Source of the DNA: Enterococcus xiangfangensis
Lineage (GTDB): Bacteria > Bacillota > Bacilli > Lactobacillales > Enterococcaceae
Assembly (NCBI RefSeq): GCF_005405365.1
Contig: NZ_BJDX01000006.1
Coordinates: 124,001-188,000, forward strand
Direction of reading: 5' to 3'
Length of the DNA: 64,000 nt
Part shown: one piece after another, positions 55,444-64,000 of the stretch
How the letters are laid out: every line of letters begins with the position of its first letter
Position numbering within the stretch: position 1 is the stretch's first letter
Program-made: the position numbers and the translations under genes
Notes under the pieces: generated by a model
Told to the model about the DNA's origin: nothing
The model's database searches: none
What the model saw: only the letters and a program-made list of their open reading frames with translations

Positions 55444-56081
55444 TGCAGATTTTACTTGTTGCAGGTGGTGACCCTAGTCACTGGCCTGATCTATCAACGG
55501 AGTTCGATCAAGTCATCGGGATTGACCGCGGCAGTCTATTTCTTTTGCGTCGAGGAATCGTGCCGAATTTAGCGATTGGAGATTTTGATTCGCTGAATGA
55601 AGCGGAAAAAAATGAAGTTTTCAGCCAAGTTGCTGAAGTACTGACTTCGCCTGCTGAAAAGGATGATACCGATACGCAATTAGCATTAGTCACGGCCTTT
55701 GAACGATTTCCTAAAGCAGAAGTTACGTTGATCGGGGCAACCGGCGGACGTTTGGATCATCTGCTGGCCAATTTATGGCTAGGAGTTGAACCGCGCTTTT
55801 TGCCTTTTGCAGCGCAGATTCAGATCGCAGATCAAGGAAATAGAGTGAGTTATCTGCTGCCGGGAAATCATCAGATCATTAAAGCGCCTCATATGAACTA
55901 TTTAGCTTTTTGCTGTTTGACACCGGTAAAAAAATTAACACTGAAGAATGTGAAATATGAACTTTCTGAAGTCGATTTTTTGCAACCGACTAGTTTAGCC
56001 AGCAATGAGTTTTTAACAGGCACTGCTGAGGTCAGCTTTTCTGATGGCATCATTGCAGTGATCCAAAGCAGAGATGTTTAA
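55443..56081 (+). CDS. thiN: Thiamine pyrophosphokinase
   Basis: A 212-residue enzyme transferring pyrophosphate from ATP to thiamine to make TPP, the ligand of the riboswitch at 38585. 'GIDRGSLFLLRRGIVPNLAIGDFDS' (in part: 'PNLAIGDFDSL', near residue 40) and 'KDDTDTQLAL' near 76 are the metal/nucleotide motifs, and 'GATGGRLDHLLANL' follows. Translation is coupled to rpe. Terminator follows at once. Confidence 0.94.
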   Translation: MQILLVAGGDPSHWPDLSTEFDQVIGIDRGSLFLLRRGIVPNLAIGDFDSLNEAEKNEVFSQVAEVLTSPAEKDDTDTQLALVTAFERFPKAEVTLIGATGGRLDHLLANLWLGVEPRFLPFAAQIQIADQGNRVSYLLPGNHQIIKAPHMNYLAFCCLTPVKKLTLKNVKYELSEVDFLQPTSLASNEFLTGTAEVSFSDGIIAVIQSRDV

Positions 56082-56082
56082 A

Positions 56083-56128
56083 AGAGCAGCAGAATCGTTT
56101 TTTTGAAGCGAATCTGCTGCTCTTTTTT
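56083..56128 (+). terminator. Terminator after thiN
   Basis: AAGAGCAGCAGAATCG and CGAATCTGCTGCTCTT pair nearly perfectly, followed by T6. Confidence 0.9.
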
Positions 56129-56238
56129 GTTTCTGACTGTGAGATCCTAAAATTCTCTAAAATCAATCGCCCATCCTTTTTAATCCCTGCATTTAGTGGT
56201 AAAATTTAATCTATATTATAGCGTTCAGAGGTGCCTAA

Positions 56239-57099
56239 GTGAGAAAGTCTAATCCAAATAAGAATATCATTATCATATTAATTGTTGCTATCATTGTAGT
56301 AACGACGATCTCGATTACTGCAGCAAGTCGTGCAAGAGATAGCAAGACAAATATTGTTCAATCAGCTGTGAATGACACAATCAGCGTAGTTGATAAAGTA
56401 ATTACTGCACCTGGACGTTGGCTTAATAATGGTGTCCAATCGATTTCCAATTTACTCAACACTTACGAGGAAAATCAGAAATTAAAAAATGAAGTCGATC
56501 AATACGACGAAGTGAAACAGCAAACAAAAAATCAGGCGCAAGAGATCGAACGTTTGAAAGACGAACTTGAATTGAATCAAACATTGACGAGCTATGAAAA
56601 AGTTACTGCTAATGTGATTACTCGTTCCCCAGATACGTGGCAAGATATGCTGATCGTAGATAAAGGCAGCAGTGATGGTGTGGAAGGAAACATGGCAGTC
56701 ATGTCTAAGAAAGGCTTGATTGGGCGTGTGATGGAAGTGAATGCTCATTCTTCCAAAATTCAATTATTGACTTCTGATAACAAAAGCAGCAATCATTTTC
56801 CAGTGAAGATAAGTTCAGCCAGCGGCAATTCTTTTGGCGTTTTAAACAAATACGATGTCAAAGCACAGCAATTGATCGCATCAGAGATCACAGGTGAACA
56901 AGATATCAAAGAAGGCGATATCGTCCAAACTTCTGGTCTTGGCGGAAACTCACCGGCAGATCTTTCGGTTGGGACGGTTATTAAAGTAAAACCAGATAGT
57001 TACGGCTTAAATCGTGAAGTATACATTAAACCGTATGCGCAGATGTATGATATTTCAGTTGTAACGATCATCCAAAGAATGGTAGGAGCAACGGAATGA
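56239..57099 (+). CDS. mreC: Rod-shape-determining protein MreC
   Basis: A 286-residue bitopic protein that scaffolds the elongation machinery outside the membrane. One N-terminal helix (about 9-29), a coiled coil (about 70-110, with 'QAQEIERLKDELELN') and the two small beta-barrels ('DTWQDMLIVDKGSSDG', 'SGLGGNSPADLSVG') are in the usual order. GTG start, AGAGGTG upstream. Enterococci are ovoid, so MreCD is expected without MreB. Four-base overlap with mreD. Confidence 0.94.
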   Translation: MRKSNPNKNIIIILIVAIIVVTTISITAASRARDSKTNIVQSAVNDTISVVDKVITAPGRWLNNGVQSISNLLNTYEENQKLKNEVDQYDEVKQQTKNQAQEIERLKDELELNQTLTSYEKVTANVITRSPDTWQDMLIVDKGSSDGVEGNMAVMSKKGLIGRVMEVNAHSSKIQLLTSDNKSSNHFPVKISSASGNSFGVLNKYDVKAQQLIASEITGEQDIKEGDIVQTSGLGGNSPADLSVGTVIKVKPDSYGLNREVYIKPYAQMYDISVVTIIQRMVGATE

Positions 57100-57620
57100 T
57101 CAGACGGACAACTTTAAAAAAAATCACACCAGTTCTATTGTTTCTATTATTTTTGTTCGATGCACACGTGACACAGCTAGCGACAAATTTGATGAATAAT
57201 ACGTATGTTGCCAATGCTCATTTAGCGCTGTTAGTGTTATTGATCGTTTCTCGGGTCGTCAACGAGCGATTTTTATTAGGGACTGCATTAGTTTTAGGAA
57301 TCTTATACGACTTGTATTATATTGGGGTCGTCGGGATCTATGCAGTGATTTTCCCGTTGCTAGTTATGTTGTTTTATCTTTTTAGAAAAACCATTCAGCA
57401 AAATATTTTGACACTATTTTTTACGATCATCATCAGTGTGACGCTGTTTGAATCAATCAGTTTATTGCTCCAGACGATTTTTGGATTGACTGGAATCAGC
57501 AGCGATTTTTTTGTTCCGCGTTATTTAGGACCAACCTTGCTGTTCAATATTTTAATATTTGTAATTCTGATCTTCCCATTAGAAAAGATACTGATCGGAC
57601 CAGAAGAGCTTGAAGCATAA
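57096..57620 (+). CDS. mreD: Rod-shape-determining protein MreD
   Basis: A 174-residue membrane protein with five or six helices, partner of MreC. The fold and hydrophobic pattern ('LLVLLIVSRVVNERFLLG', 'GVVGIYAVIFPLLVMLFYLF') fit the family. Its start overlaps the mreC stop (ATGA). A terminator follows, before the SagA-like gene, which therefore has its own promoter. Confidence 0.92.
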   Translation: MIRRTTLKKITPVLLFLLFLFDAHVTQLATNLMNNTYVANAHLALLVLLIVSRVVNERFLLGTALVLGILYDLYYIGVVGIYAVIFPLLVMLFYLFRKTIQQNILTLFFTIIISVTLFESISLLLQTIFGLTGISSDFFVPRYLGPTLLFNILIFVILIFPLEKILIGPEELEA

Positions 57621-57634
57621 GAAAATTGAATAAT

Positions 57635-57667
57635 AAAAAAACAGAAGAGCAGATCTTCTGTTTTTTT
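57635..57667 (+). terminator. Terminator after mreD
   Basis: AAACAGAAGA/TCTTCTGTTT with a 5-base loop, then T-run. Confidence 0.85.
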
Positions 57668-57708
57668 GTTGGGATCTGTAACTTAGGAAAAGTAAAATGA
57701 AATATTTT

Positions 57709-57758
57709 TGTAACAAAGCTATTATATAGATGACATACAGCTATGGTAAACTCATAAA
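57709..57758 (+). promoter_or_regulatory. Promoter of the sagA-like gene with candidate WalR (VicR) box
   Basis: TGTAAC-N5-TATTAT at 57709-57725 matches the WalR direct-repeat consensus (TGTWAH-N5-TGTWAH) in 11 of 12 positions. It lies 4 bases upstream of ATGACA (57730-57735), 17 bases before CATAAA (57753-57758), a position typical for activation. Related PcsB-type hydrolases are WalR targets. Confidence 0.5.
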
Positions 57759-57821
57759 TGTGTTAGAAAAAAGTCTAATAAAATTCTAAAATAAAAGATT
57801 AAGTAGTCGGAGGACATAAGA

Positions 57822-59258
57822 GTGAAAAAAAGTTTGTTATCAGCATTAATGGTATGTTCAGTAACATTAAGCGCATTAGCAGCTCCAGCCGCAGCTTCTG
57901 CCGATGAATTTGATAGTAAAATCGCTGACCAAGATGCAAAAATTTCAAGTTTACAAAACCAACAAACAGATGCACAATCACAAATCAGTGCACTAGAAGG
58001 CGAAGTCGCTTCAATCAATGACAAAGCACAAGGTTTGTTAAACGAACAAGCATCATTAAAACAAAAATCACAAGAATTACAAAAACAAATCGAAACACTG
58101 CAAAAACGGATTGAAAAACGTTCAGCGGCGATTAAAGAGCAAGCGCGCGACGTTCAAGTAAAACAATCGTCAACGAATGTTATCGATGTTGTATTAAATG
58201 CTGAATCGTTCAGTGATGCTGTTGGCCGTGTTCAAGCGATGTCAACAATCGTTAAAGCAAATAATGACCTAGTAGAGCAACAAAAAGCGGACAAAGCAGA
58301 AGTTGAACAAAAACAAACTGAAAATCAAAAACAACAAGAACAAATCACTGCAAACCAAGCTGCCTTAGAAAGCCAAAAAGGCGAATTGATTACAAAACAA
58401 GCAGATTTGAATGTTCAAACAACGACTTTAGCAGCTGAACAAGCAACTGCTGAAAATGAAAAAGCAAGCTTGAAAGAAAAACAAGAAGCTGCAATCAAAG
58501 AACAAGAACGTATCCAAGAAGAAGCTCGCAAAGCTGCGGAAGCTCAAGCAGCAGCTGAAAAAGCTGAAGCAGATGCACAAGCAGAAGCTGATCGTAAAGC
58601 GCAAGAAGAAGCAGCAAATGCTTCAACTGAAAGTACTTCAACAGAAGAAAGCACAACAGTCGAATCTTCTACTGAAGTTTCAGCAACAGAAAGTACGACA
58701 GTTGAATCTTCTACTGAATCTTCAAGCGAACAACAAACACAACCAAGTACAACTGAACCTTCTTCAACAGAAACATCTAGCGAAGAAGCAACACCAGCAA
58801 CACCAGTTGATAATGGAAACTCAAGCAGCAACCAAGGTTCAACTGAAAATCAAACACCAGCAACACCGACTCCTGCAACACCATCACCAGCTCCAGCACC
58901 ATCTGGAAATGGTTCATCAGTAGTTGCAGAGGCTATGAAATATATCGGTACACCATATGTATGGGGTGGAAAAACACCATCAGGATTTGACTGCTCTGGT
59001 TTTACTTCATATGTTTTCCGTCAAGCGACTGGCCGTGAAATTGGTGGCTGGACTGTTCCTCAAGAATCAGCAGGAACACAAATCTCAGTTGACCAAGCGC
59101 AAGCTGGCGATTTATACTTCTGGGGTTCTCCTGGCGGCACATATCACGTAGCAATCGCAATGGGCGGCGGACAATACATCCACGCGCCACAACCAGGCGA
59201 AACAGTTACAGTAAGTTCTGTAAGCTACTTCGCACCAAGTTTTGCGGTTCGTATGTAA
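57822..59258 (+). CDS. sagA: Secreted NlpC/P60 peptidoglycan hydrolase, SagA/PcsB-like
   Basis: A 478-residue secreted protein. A signal peptide with 'ALAAPAAASA' cleavage region (about 1-27) is followed by a long coiled coil (about 30-250), a Ser/Thr/Glu/Pro-rich linker (about 260-360) and the NlpC/P60 domain (about 365-478) with 'FDCSGF' (Cys), 'TYHVAIAMG' (His) and 'YIHAPQPGE'. In E. faecium SagA is an endopeptidase essential for septum splitting. The linker DNA is a low-complexity run of ACT/GAA/TCA codons. GTG start after CGGAGG. Confidence 0.92.
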   Translation: MKKSLLSALMVCSVTLSALAAPAAASADEFDSKIADQDAKISSLQNQQTDAQSQISALEGEVASINDKAQGLLNEQASLKQKSQELQKQIETLQKRIEKRSAAIKEQARDVQVKQSSTNVIDVVLNAESFSDAVGRVQAMSTIVKANNDLVEQQKADKAEVEQKQTENQKQQEQITANQAALESQKGELITKQADLNVQTTTLAAEQATAENEKASLKEKQEAAIKEQERIQEEARKAAEAQAAAEKAEADAQAEADRKAQEEAANASTESTSTEESTTVESSTEVSATESTTVESSTESSSEQQTQPSTTEPSSTETSSEEATPATPVDNGNSSSNQGSTENQTPATPTPATPSPAPAPSGNGSSVVAEAMKYIGTPYVWGGKTPSGFDCSGFTSYVFRQATGREIGGWTVPQESAGTQISVDQAQAGDLYFWGSPGGTYHVAIAMGGGQYIHAPQPGETVTVSSVSYFAPSFAVRM

Positions 59259-59276
59259 TTCAATTTATCAATCATG

Positions 59277-59308
59277 ACCGGTACGAATTTCGTACCGGTT
59301 TTTTTTAT
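59277..59308 (+). terminator. Terminator after the sagA-like gene
   Basis: ACCGGTACGA/TCGTACCGGT with a 3-base loop, then T7; directly followed by the vanZ-like gene's SD. Confidence 0.9.
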
Positions 59309-59318
59309 GGAGGAAATC

Positions 59319-59822
59319 ATGCGGAAACAATTGAAAAATGGTAATTTTTATTTAGCACTGGCTGGCTTGATGATGCTCATTTTATTCATCAGTTCTTCGA
59401 TGACTTACCAGCAACAGAGCCAAGTCTCATTGATCCAAAAATATTTGGCTCATGAGCCGTTAAAAGAGACGCTGAACCGGATTTCCTTTGATTATGCTGG
59501 CAGTGAAATCAGTCTTTCAGCAACTGGCTACGATAAATTTATTGAATTCTTTATTCGTAAGGCAGCTCATTTCATGACGTATTTTGTTTTAGGAGGCAGC
59601 TTATACTTAGGATTATCGCCAAAATTGAAACAAAAGTCATCGGTCTTAAGTCTGTTTTTTGCTTGGCTAGCAGCAACGGGGTATGCGGCGATCGATGAAT
59701 TTCACCAAATGTTGACTGGAGGAAGGACACCGTTGTTCCAAGATGTCATGCTAGATGCTAGTGGTGCGCTGACAGCGTGTGTTCTTATTTTGATGTATCA
59801 AATGATTCGGAAAAAACGGTGA
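59319..59822 (+). CDS. VanZ-like membrane protein
   Basis: A 167-residue protein with four or five membrane helices and a VanZ domain: 'FFIRKAAHFMTYFVLGGSLY' near residue 73 and 'AAIDEFHQMLTGGRTPLFQDV' (in part 'DEFHQMLTGGRTPLFQD') near 123, with conserved Glu/His/Asp. VanZ members alter teicoplanin sensitivity in one vancomycin cluster, but most, like this one, are chromosomal and of unknown role. The ATG at 59319 follows GGAGG; longer frames run through the terminator. Confidence 0.85.
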   Translation: MRKQLKNGNFYLALAGLMMLILFISSSMTYQQQSQVSLIQKYLAHEPLKETLNRISFDYAGSEISLSATGYDKFIEFFIRKAAHFMTYFVLGGSLYLGLSPKLKQKSSVLSLFFAWLAATGYAAIDEFHQMLTGGRTPLFQDVMLDASGALTACVLILMYQMIRKKR

Positions 59823-59896
59823 TTGGCTTATTCTTGACGAAAAAGTGTTTCAGGCGAACAATAATAGAGATCAAAAAGTAATTGGAGGAATGAACC

Positions 59897-60616
59897 ATGT
59901 CAGGACATAGCAAATGGCACAATATTCAAGGGCGTAAAAATGCTCAAGATGCGAAGAGAGGGAAAATTTTTCAAAAAATATCGCGAGAAATTTATATGGC
60001 CGCTAAAGCTGGAGGTCCTGATCTGAGTACGAACCCTGCATTGCGCTTAGTGATCGATAAAGCCAAGTCAGCGAATATGCCGAATGATAATGTTGATCGT
60101 GCTATTAAAAAAGCAACTTCAGCAGGCGAAGGTGAACATTACGATGAAATCACTTATGAAGGCTATGGACCTGGTGGTGTAGCGATCTTAGTCCACACGC
60201 TTACAGATAACCGCAATCGAACAGCAACCAATGTACGCGTAGCATTTAATCGTAATGGCGGTAATTTGGGTGAGACTGGCTCAGTGAATTATTTGTTCGA
60301 TCGTAAAGGCTATATCGCAATCGAGCGTGAAGGATTGTCGGTAGATGAGGATACGTTGTTTGAAGATGTATTAGAGGCTGGTGCAGAAGACATGGAGATT
60401 CTGCCGGAAGTTTTTGAGATTTACACCGCTCCAGAAGACTTTGTTCGTGTTCGTGATCAATTAGAGAATAACTTTACTTTAGCCCAGGCTGAGCTTACGA
60501 TGGTGCCTCAGACGACGATTCAATTGAATCAAGAGCAGCAAGAAAAGCTGGATCGGTTAGTTGAACGATTAGAAGAAGACGATGATGTTTCAGAAGTGTT
60601 TACTTCGGCCGAATAA
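59897..60616 (+). CDS. yebC: YebC/PmpR family regulator, also ribosome-pausing factor
   Basis: A 239-residue protein starting '[18 protein letters not shown]', the family's signature. It has the '[20 protein letters not shown]' core near residue 90 and a C-terminal alpha/beta domain. YebC/PmpR proteins were described as DNA-binding regulators, and newer work links them to relief of ribosome stalling. AGGAGG in front. A strong hairpin ends it. Confidence 0.95.
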   Translation: MSGHSKWHNIQGRKNAQDAKRGKIFQKISREIYMAAKAGGPDLSTNPALRLVIDKAKSANMPNDNVDRAIKKATSAGEGEHYDEITYEGYGPGGVAILVHTLTDNRNRTATNVRVAFNRNGGNLGETGSVNYLFDRKGYIAIEREGLSVDEDTLFEDVLEAGAEDMEILPEVFEIYTAPEDFVRVRDQLENNFTLAQAELTMVPQTTIQLNQEQQEKLDRLVERLEEDDDVSEVFTSAE

Positions 60617-60678
60617 ACACATTTTTGGTTGGGCAAGAAATGTTGTCTGAATCAGCTATCCGTGATAAAAAGTGAGAA

Positions 60679-60727
60679 TAAAAAACGTTCCGCAGAAGAT
60701 AATTTCATCTTCTGCGGAACGTTTTTG
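60679..60727. terminator. Bidirectional terminator between yebC and ldt
   Basis: AAAACGTTCCGCAGAAGAT and its complement, 19 bp, loop of 6, with A and T tracts on the two sides. It serves two convergent genes. Confidence 0.92.
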
Positions 60728-60746
60728 GTTAACTGTTGCAACAATT

Positions 60747-62153
60747 TTAAAAGACTAGTACGGGCGTACCGACTTCAACTGTATTGTAGAGTTTCGCCAT
60801 TACGTCTGGTGGTGTATTTACACAGCCGTGAGAACCGCGAGTCTTCCAAAGGTCACCGCCGTATGCCGGTTGCCAATCAGAATCATGAATACCAACGCCG
60901 GTCCAATCGATTGGCATCCAGTATTTGACTGGACTTGCGTAATCAGAACCGTCATCGTTTTGGCCTTTTAATGTTTTGTTTGTTTCTTTTGACCAAACAT
61001 AGTCAACCCCAGCTGGAGTTGCTGAACTTGGTTTGCCGCTGACGATATCCGTTTCGATAGCTACTTTGCCATCTTTGTAATACCACATGTGTTGATTTTC
61101 TAAATCAACTTCAATGTAAGTTTTATCGATCAAAGCTTTATCCGCCGTTGTTGCTCCGGTAACGATTGGTGAACGAGTGAAGTCTTTACCAGCTAAAATT
61201 TGTTCAGTTAATGCTGCGACTTCAGATGCTGTGTTGATCGTCCAGCTGTAAGTGCCAGATGGAACAGAAACTTTGCCGCGACGGGTACTGTTGAATTCAG
61301 TTGGGTTTGAACTAGTGTTGTATTTTTCACCTAGACTAGTAACATAAGCAGTTACTTTTGCTTGGTCTAGTGACATCGTCCCATTGTCATCGATCAACCA
61401 AGTGTTGATCGATGAAGTAGGAATTTGGAATTCTTTGCCATTGATGCTGTAAGTAGCTTTTATTTTTGCGACAGCATTCATTTTATCCATAGTTTTTTTC
61501 AACGTTGCATCATCTTTAGTGATGGTTGGTTTCGCAAGATAATTATCAAAATCAATGTTTTGCTTGCCGGTTTTAGCAGCTTCTTTGAACGCAGTTACAG
61601 CAGCGTCGACATCGATCGTTGTTCCTTGTTTTTCAGGAGTAATCTCAAACCCGTTATCGGTCCGAGTGACTTTGGCATTTTCTGTAGCCGTTCGATTGGT
61701 GTTTGCTTGGGTTAGTTCTGCTCGTACGGCTTCGCCGATAGCATCCAATTTAGTTTCATCTAAGGTATTGCCGTCGACATCTTTTGTGTCAGCTGCAGAA
61801 ACTAACTGCATTCCCCAGCTAAATGGATTTTGTTTTTTCTGCACGGCTTTTAGACCCGGCAGATAATCATTTTGCCAACCTAAGTCTGCACGATTGATTT
61901 CTTTCCAATTTTTATTATCTATTTTGATCAAAAAAGGAGAATCTTTCAGCTCACGAGTGATTTTGCGGTTCGCTTCACTGATCGTCAAATTATTGATCTT
62001 TACGCCATTGACGACTGTATTGGGAAGGAACCGTTTTGCATAATATGTACTGCGGAGGGCGTATCCGCCAATTAAAGCTACCAATAAAACTAAAACAACA
62101 ATCACACCGATATGTGTTTTGTTATGAGAATTTCTTCTTTCGTTTCTTGTCAT
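60747..62153 (-). CDS. L,D-transpeptidase with YkuD domain (Ldt-fm type)
   Basis: A 468-residue bitopic enzyme. One helix near 16-38 anchors it. About 270 residues follow, with repeated alpha/beta PG_binding_4-like domains, and then the YkuD domain, whose active site is 'SHGCVNTPPDVM' (Cys near 448) preceded by 'GVGIHDSDWQPAYGG'. Length and architecture match Ldt(fm) of E. faecium, which forms 3-3 cross-links and can bypass beta-lactam-sensitive PBPs. SD GAGGAG upstream. Single gene. Confidence 0.92.
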   Translation of the reverse strand: MTRNERRNSHNKTHIGVIVVLVLLVALIGGYALRSTYYAKRFLPNTVVNGVKINNLTISEANRKITRELKDSPFLIKIDNKNWKEINRADLGWQNDYLPGLKAVQKKQNPFSWGMQLVSAADTKDVDGNTLDETKLDAIGEAVRAELTQANTNRTATENAKVTRTDNGFEITPEKQGTTIDVDAAVTAFKEAAKTGKQNIDFDNYLAKPTITKDDATLKKTMDKMNAVAKIKATYSINGKEFQIPTSSINTWLIDDNGTMSLDQAKVTAYVTSLGEKYNTSSNPTEFNSTRRGKVSVPSGTYSWTINTASEVAALTEQILAGKDFTRSPIVTGATTADKALIDKTYIEVDLENQHMWYYKDGKVAIETDIVSGKPSSATPAGVDYVWSKETNKTLKGQNDDGSDYASPVKYWMPIDWTGVGIHDSDWQPAYGGDLWKTRGSHGCVNTPPDVMAKLYNTVEVGTPVLVF

Positions 62154-62305
62154 CGAAATAACTCCTCATCGTTTTTCTCTTGGTCTTTATCAATTGTCAA
62201 AGCAATTTAAATAATAGCCACTGATAAAATGATATACCGAATACAAATATACCACAGAACAGATAAATTACGAATATTCTGCTTTAGATTATAATAAATA
62301 TTAAA

Positions 62306-62341
62306 AAAAACGCAAAGAATCTTCACATTCTTTGCGTTTAA
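62306..62341 (-). terminator. Terminator after ldh
   Basis: AAACGCAAAGAAT and ATTCTTTGCGTTT, 13 bp, followed by a U-tract on the minus strand, just beyond the ldh stop. Confidence 0.92.
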
Positions 62342-62347
62342 AATAAT

Positions 62348-63688
<1,341 letters not shown>

Positions 63689-64000
63689 ATGAAAATGATC
63701 GTAGGACTGGGCAATCCAGGAAAAAAATATGAAAATACAAAGCACAATGTCGGCTTTATGGTCGTTGACCGATTAGCAACTGAGCACGGAGCAGTATTCA
63801 AAAAAAATACTTTCGAAGCGGAAGTAGCAGATTATTTTGAGAACGGTGAGAAAATATTATTGGTAAAACCAATGACATTTATGAACGAATCTGGTCGGGC
63901 AGTCGGACCTTTAATGACTTATTTTGGTGTCGAACTAGAAGAATTAGTAGTGATCGCGGACGATCTAGATATGGAACTTGGTAAACTGCGATTAAGACAA
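63689..64000 (+). CDS. pth: Peptidyl-tRNA hydrolase, N-terminal part (cut by window edge)
   Basis: The first 104 residues of peptidyl-tRNA hydrolase, which recycles tRNA from dropped-off peptidyl-tRNA. It opens '[20 protein letters not shown]', with the catalytic His in '[11 protein letters not shown]' near residue 20, then '[11 protein letters not shown]' near 60 and '[15 protein letters not shown]' near 90, all standard. It is open to the window end. GAGGCG lies upstream. The ldh-pth order is usual in enterococci, with mfd expected next. Confidence 0.96.
   Translation, partial: MKMIVGLGNPGKKYENTKHNVGFMVVDRLATEHGAVFKKNTFEAEVADYFENGEKILLVKPMTFMNESGRAVGPLMTYFGVELEELVVIADDLDMELGKLRLRQ

Noticed and set aside
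58610..58900. Repetitive DNA in the sagA-like gene considered as a mobile or CRISPR-like repeat
   Set aside because: The repetition is codon-level (Ser, Thr, Glu, Pro) within one reading frame; repeat units are irregular and without spacers.
58573..58923. Gln/Lys/Leu-rich frame in the sagA-like linker and its minus-strand Ser/Val-rich counterpart
   Set aside because: Both are by-products of the repetitive linker codons in the true frame.
59319..59822. VanZ-like gene considered as part of a glycopeptide resistance cluster
   Set aside because: No vanR/S/H/A/X genes are present; the D-2-hydroxyacid dehydrogenase is 22 kb away and not VanH-like in context. It is an ordinary chromosomal VanZ-domain gene.
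60629..60928. Plus-strand frame of 99 codons running from the yebC end into the ldt gene
   Set aside because: It crosses a strong terminator and overlaps the conserved catalytic end of the transpeptidase on the other strand.

Overview
The window is an ordinary stretch of chromosome from a low-GC, Gram-positive lactic acid bacterium, most likely an Enterococcus and perhaps one of the E. avium/raffinosus type. The main reasons are a SagA-like NlpC/P60 hydrolase next to mreCD, an IreP/IreK (PP2C phosphatase and PASTA kinase) pair, an Ldt(fm)-like L,D-transpeptidase, the ldh-pth junction, Mga-type regulators, and a gadC-gadB-gltX cluster. The species guess is inference from remembered gene families, not from a search. 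I see no rRNA or tRNA genes, insertion sequences, prophage genes or CRISPR arrays. Both edges cut genes: deoD on the left and pth on the right.

Layout. 1-6.3 kb: the deoD end, two alpha/beta hydrolases, an iron alcohol dehydrogenase, a membrane acyltransferase, a VTT membrane protein and a Gfo/Idh/MocA oxidoreductase. 6.3-6.6 kb: a gene-free strip that looks like two convergent small-RNA genes. 6.7-13.2 kb: a glutamate-dependent acid-resistance island with a divergent Mga-like regulator, GadC antiporter, GadB decarboxylase and an extra glutamyl-tRNA synthetase. 13.3-24 kb: GlpF, an MDR reductase, a DUF1054 protein, BioY under a probable BirA operator, a rhodanese lipoprotein paired with a second VTT protein, a zinc-ribbon/DUF975 protein, rpsD with an S4 leader, an AlkD-like glycosylase, a Cof phosphatase and BrnQ behind an Ile T-box. 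24.5-31.5 kb: ymdB, ymcA-like, mutS, mutL, maf and msrB. 31.6-38.5 kb: lrgAB, a second Mga-like regulator, ruvAB, a TetR regulator, a 2-hydroxyacid dehydrogenase and a low-molecular-weight phosphatase. 38.6-43.2 kb: ThiT under a TPP riboswitch, sortase A, a patatin protein with an unusual N-terminal extension, and a YdbC/PC4 protein. 43.2-56.1 kb: a long housekeeping run, yicC, gmk, rpoZ, priA, def, fmt, rsmB, ireP, ireK, rsgA, rpe, thiN. 56.2-64 kb: mreC, mreD, sagA-like, vanZ-like, yebC, ldt, ldh, pth.

How the genes work together. GadC imports glutamate in exchange for GABA and GadB consumes a proton to make the GABA. The linked GltX is the other large glutamate user, and a hairpin between gadB and gltX may set their ratio. 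Cell-wall growth is strongly represented: MreCD, the SagA-like hydrolase, Ldt, sortase A, IreK/IreP and LrgAB. Several transporters are each controlled by their own product or its proxy: BrnQ (tRNA-Ile), ThiT (TPP) and BioY (biotin via BirA).

Start codons were often moved inward from the longest reading frame, because the Shine-Dalgarno (SD) sequence lies directly on top of the upstream candidate start; each case is noted. The observations I think most deserve follow-up are the two small-RNA candidates at 6.3-6.6 kb beside the gad island, the structured element between divergent genes at 40.2 kb, the patatin fusion, and two genes whose SD is best placed for an ATC codon.
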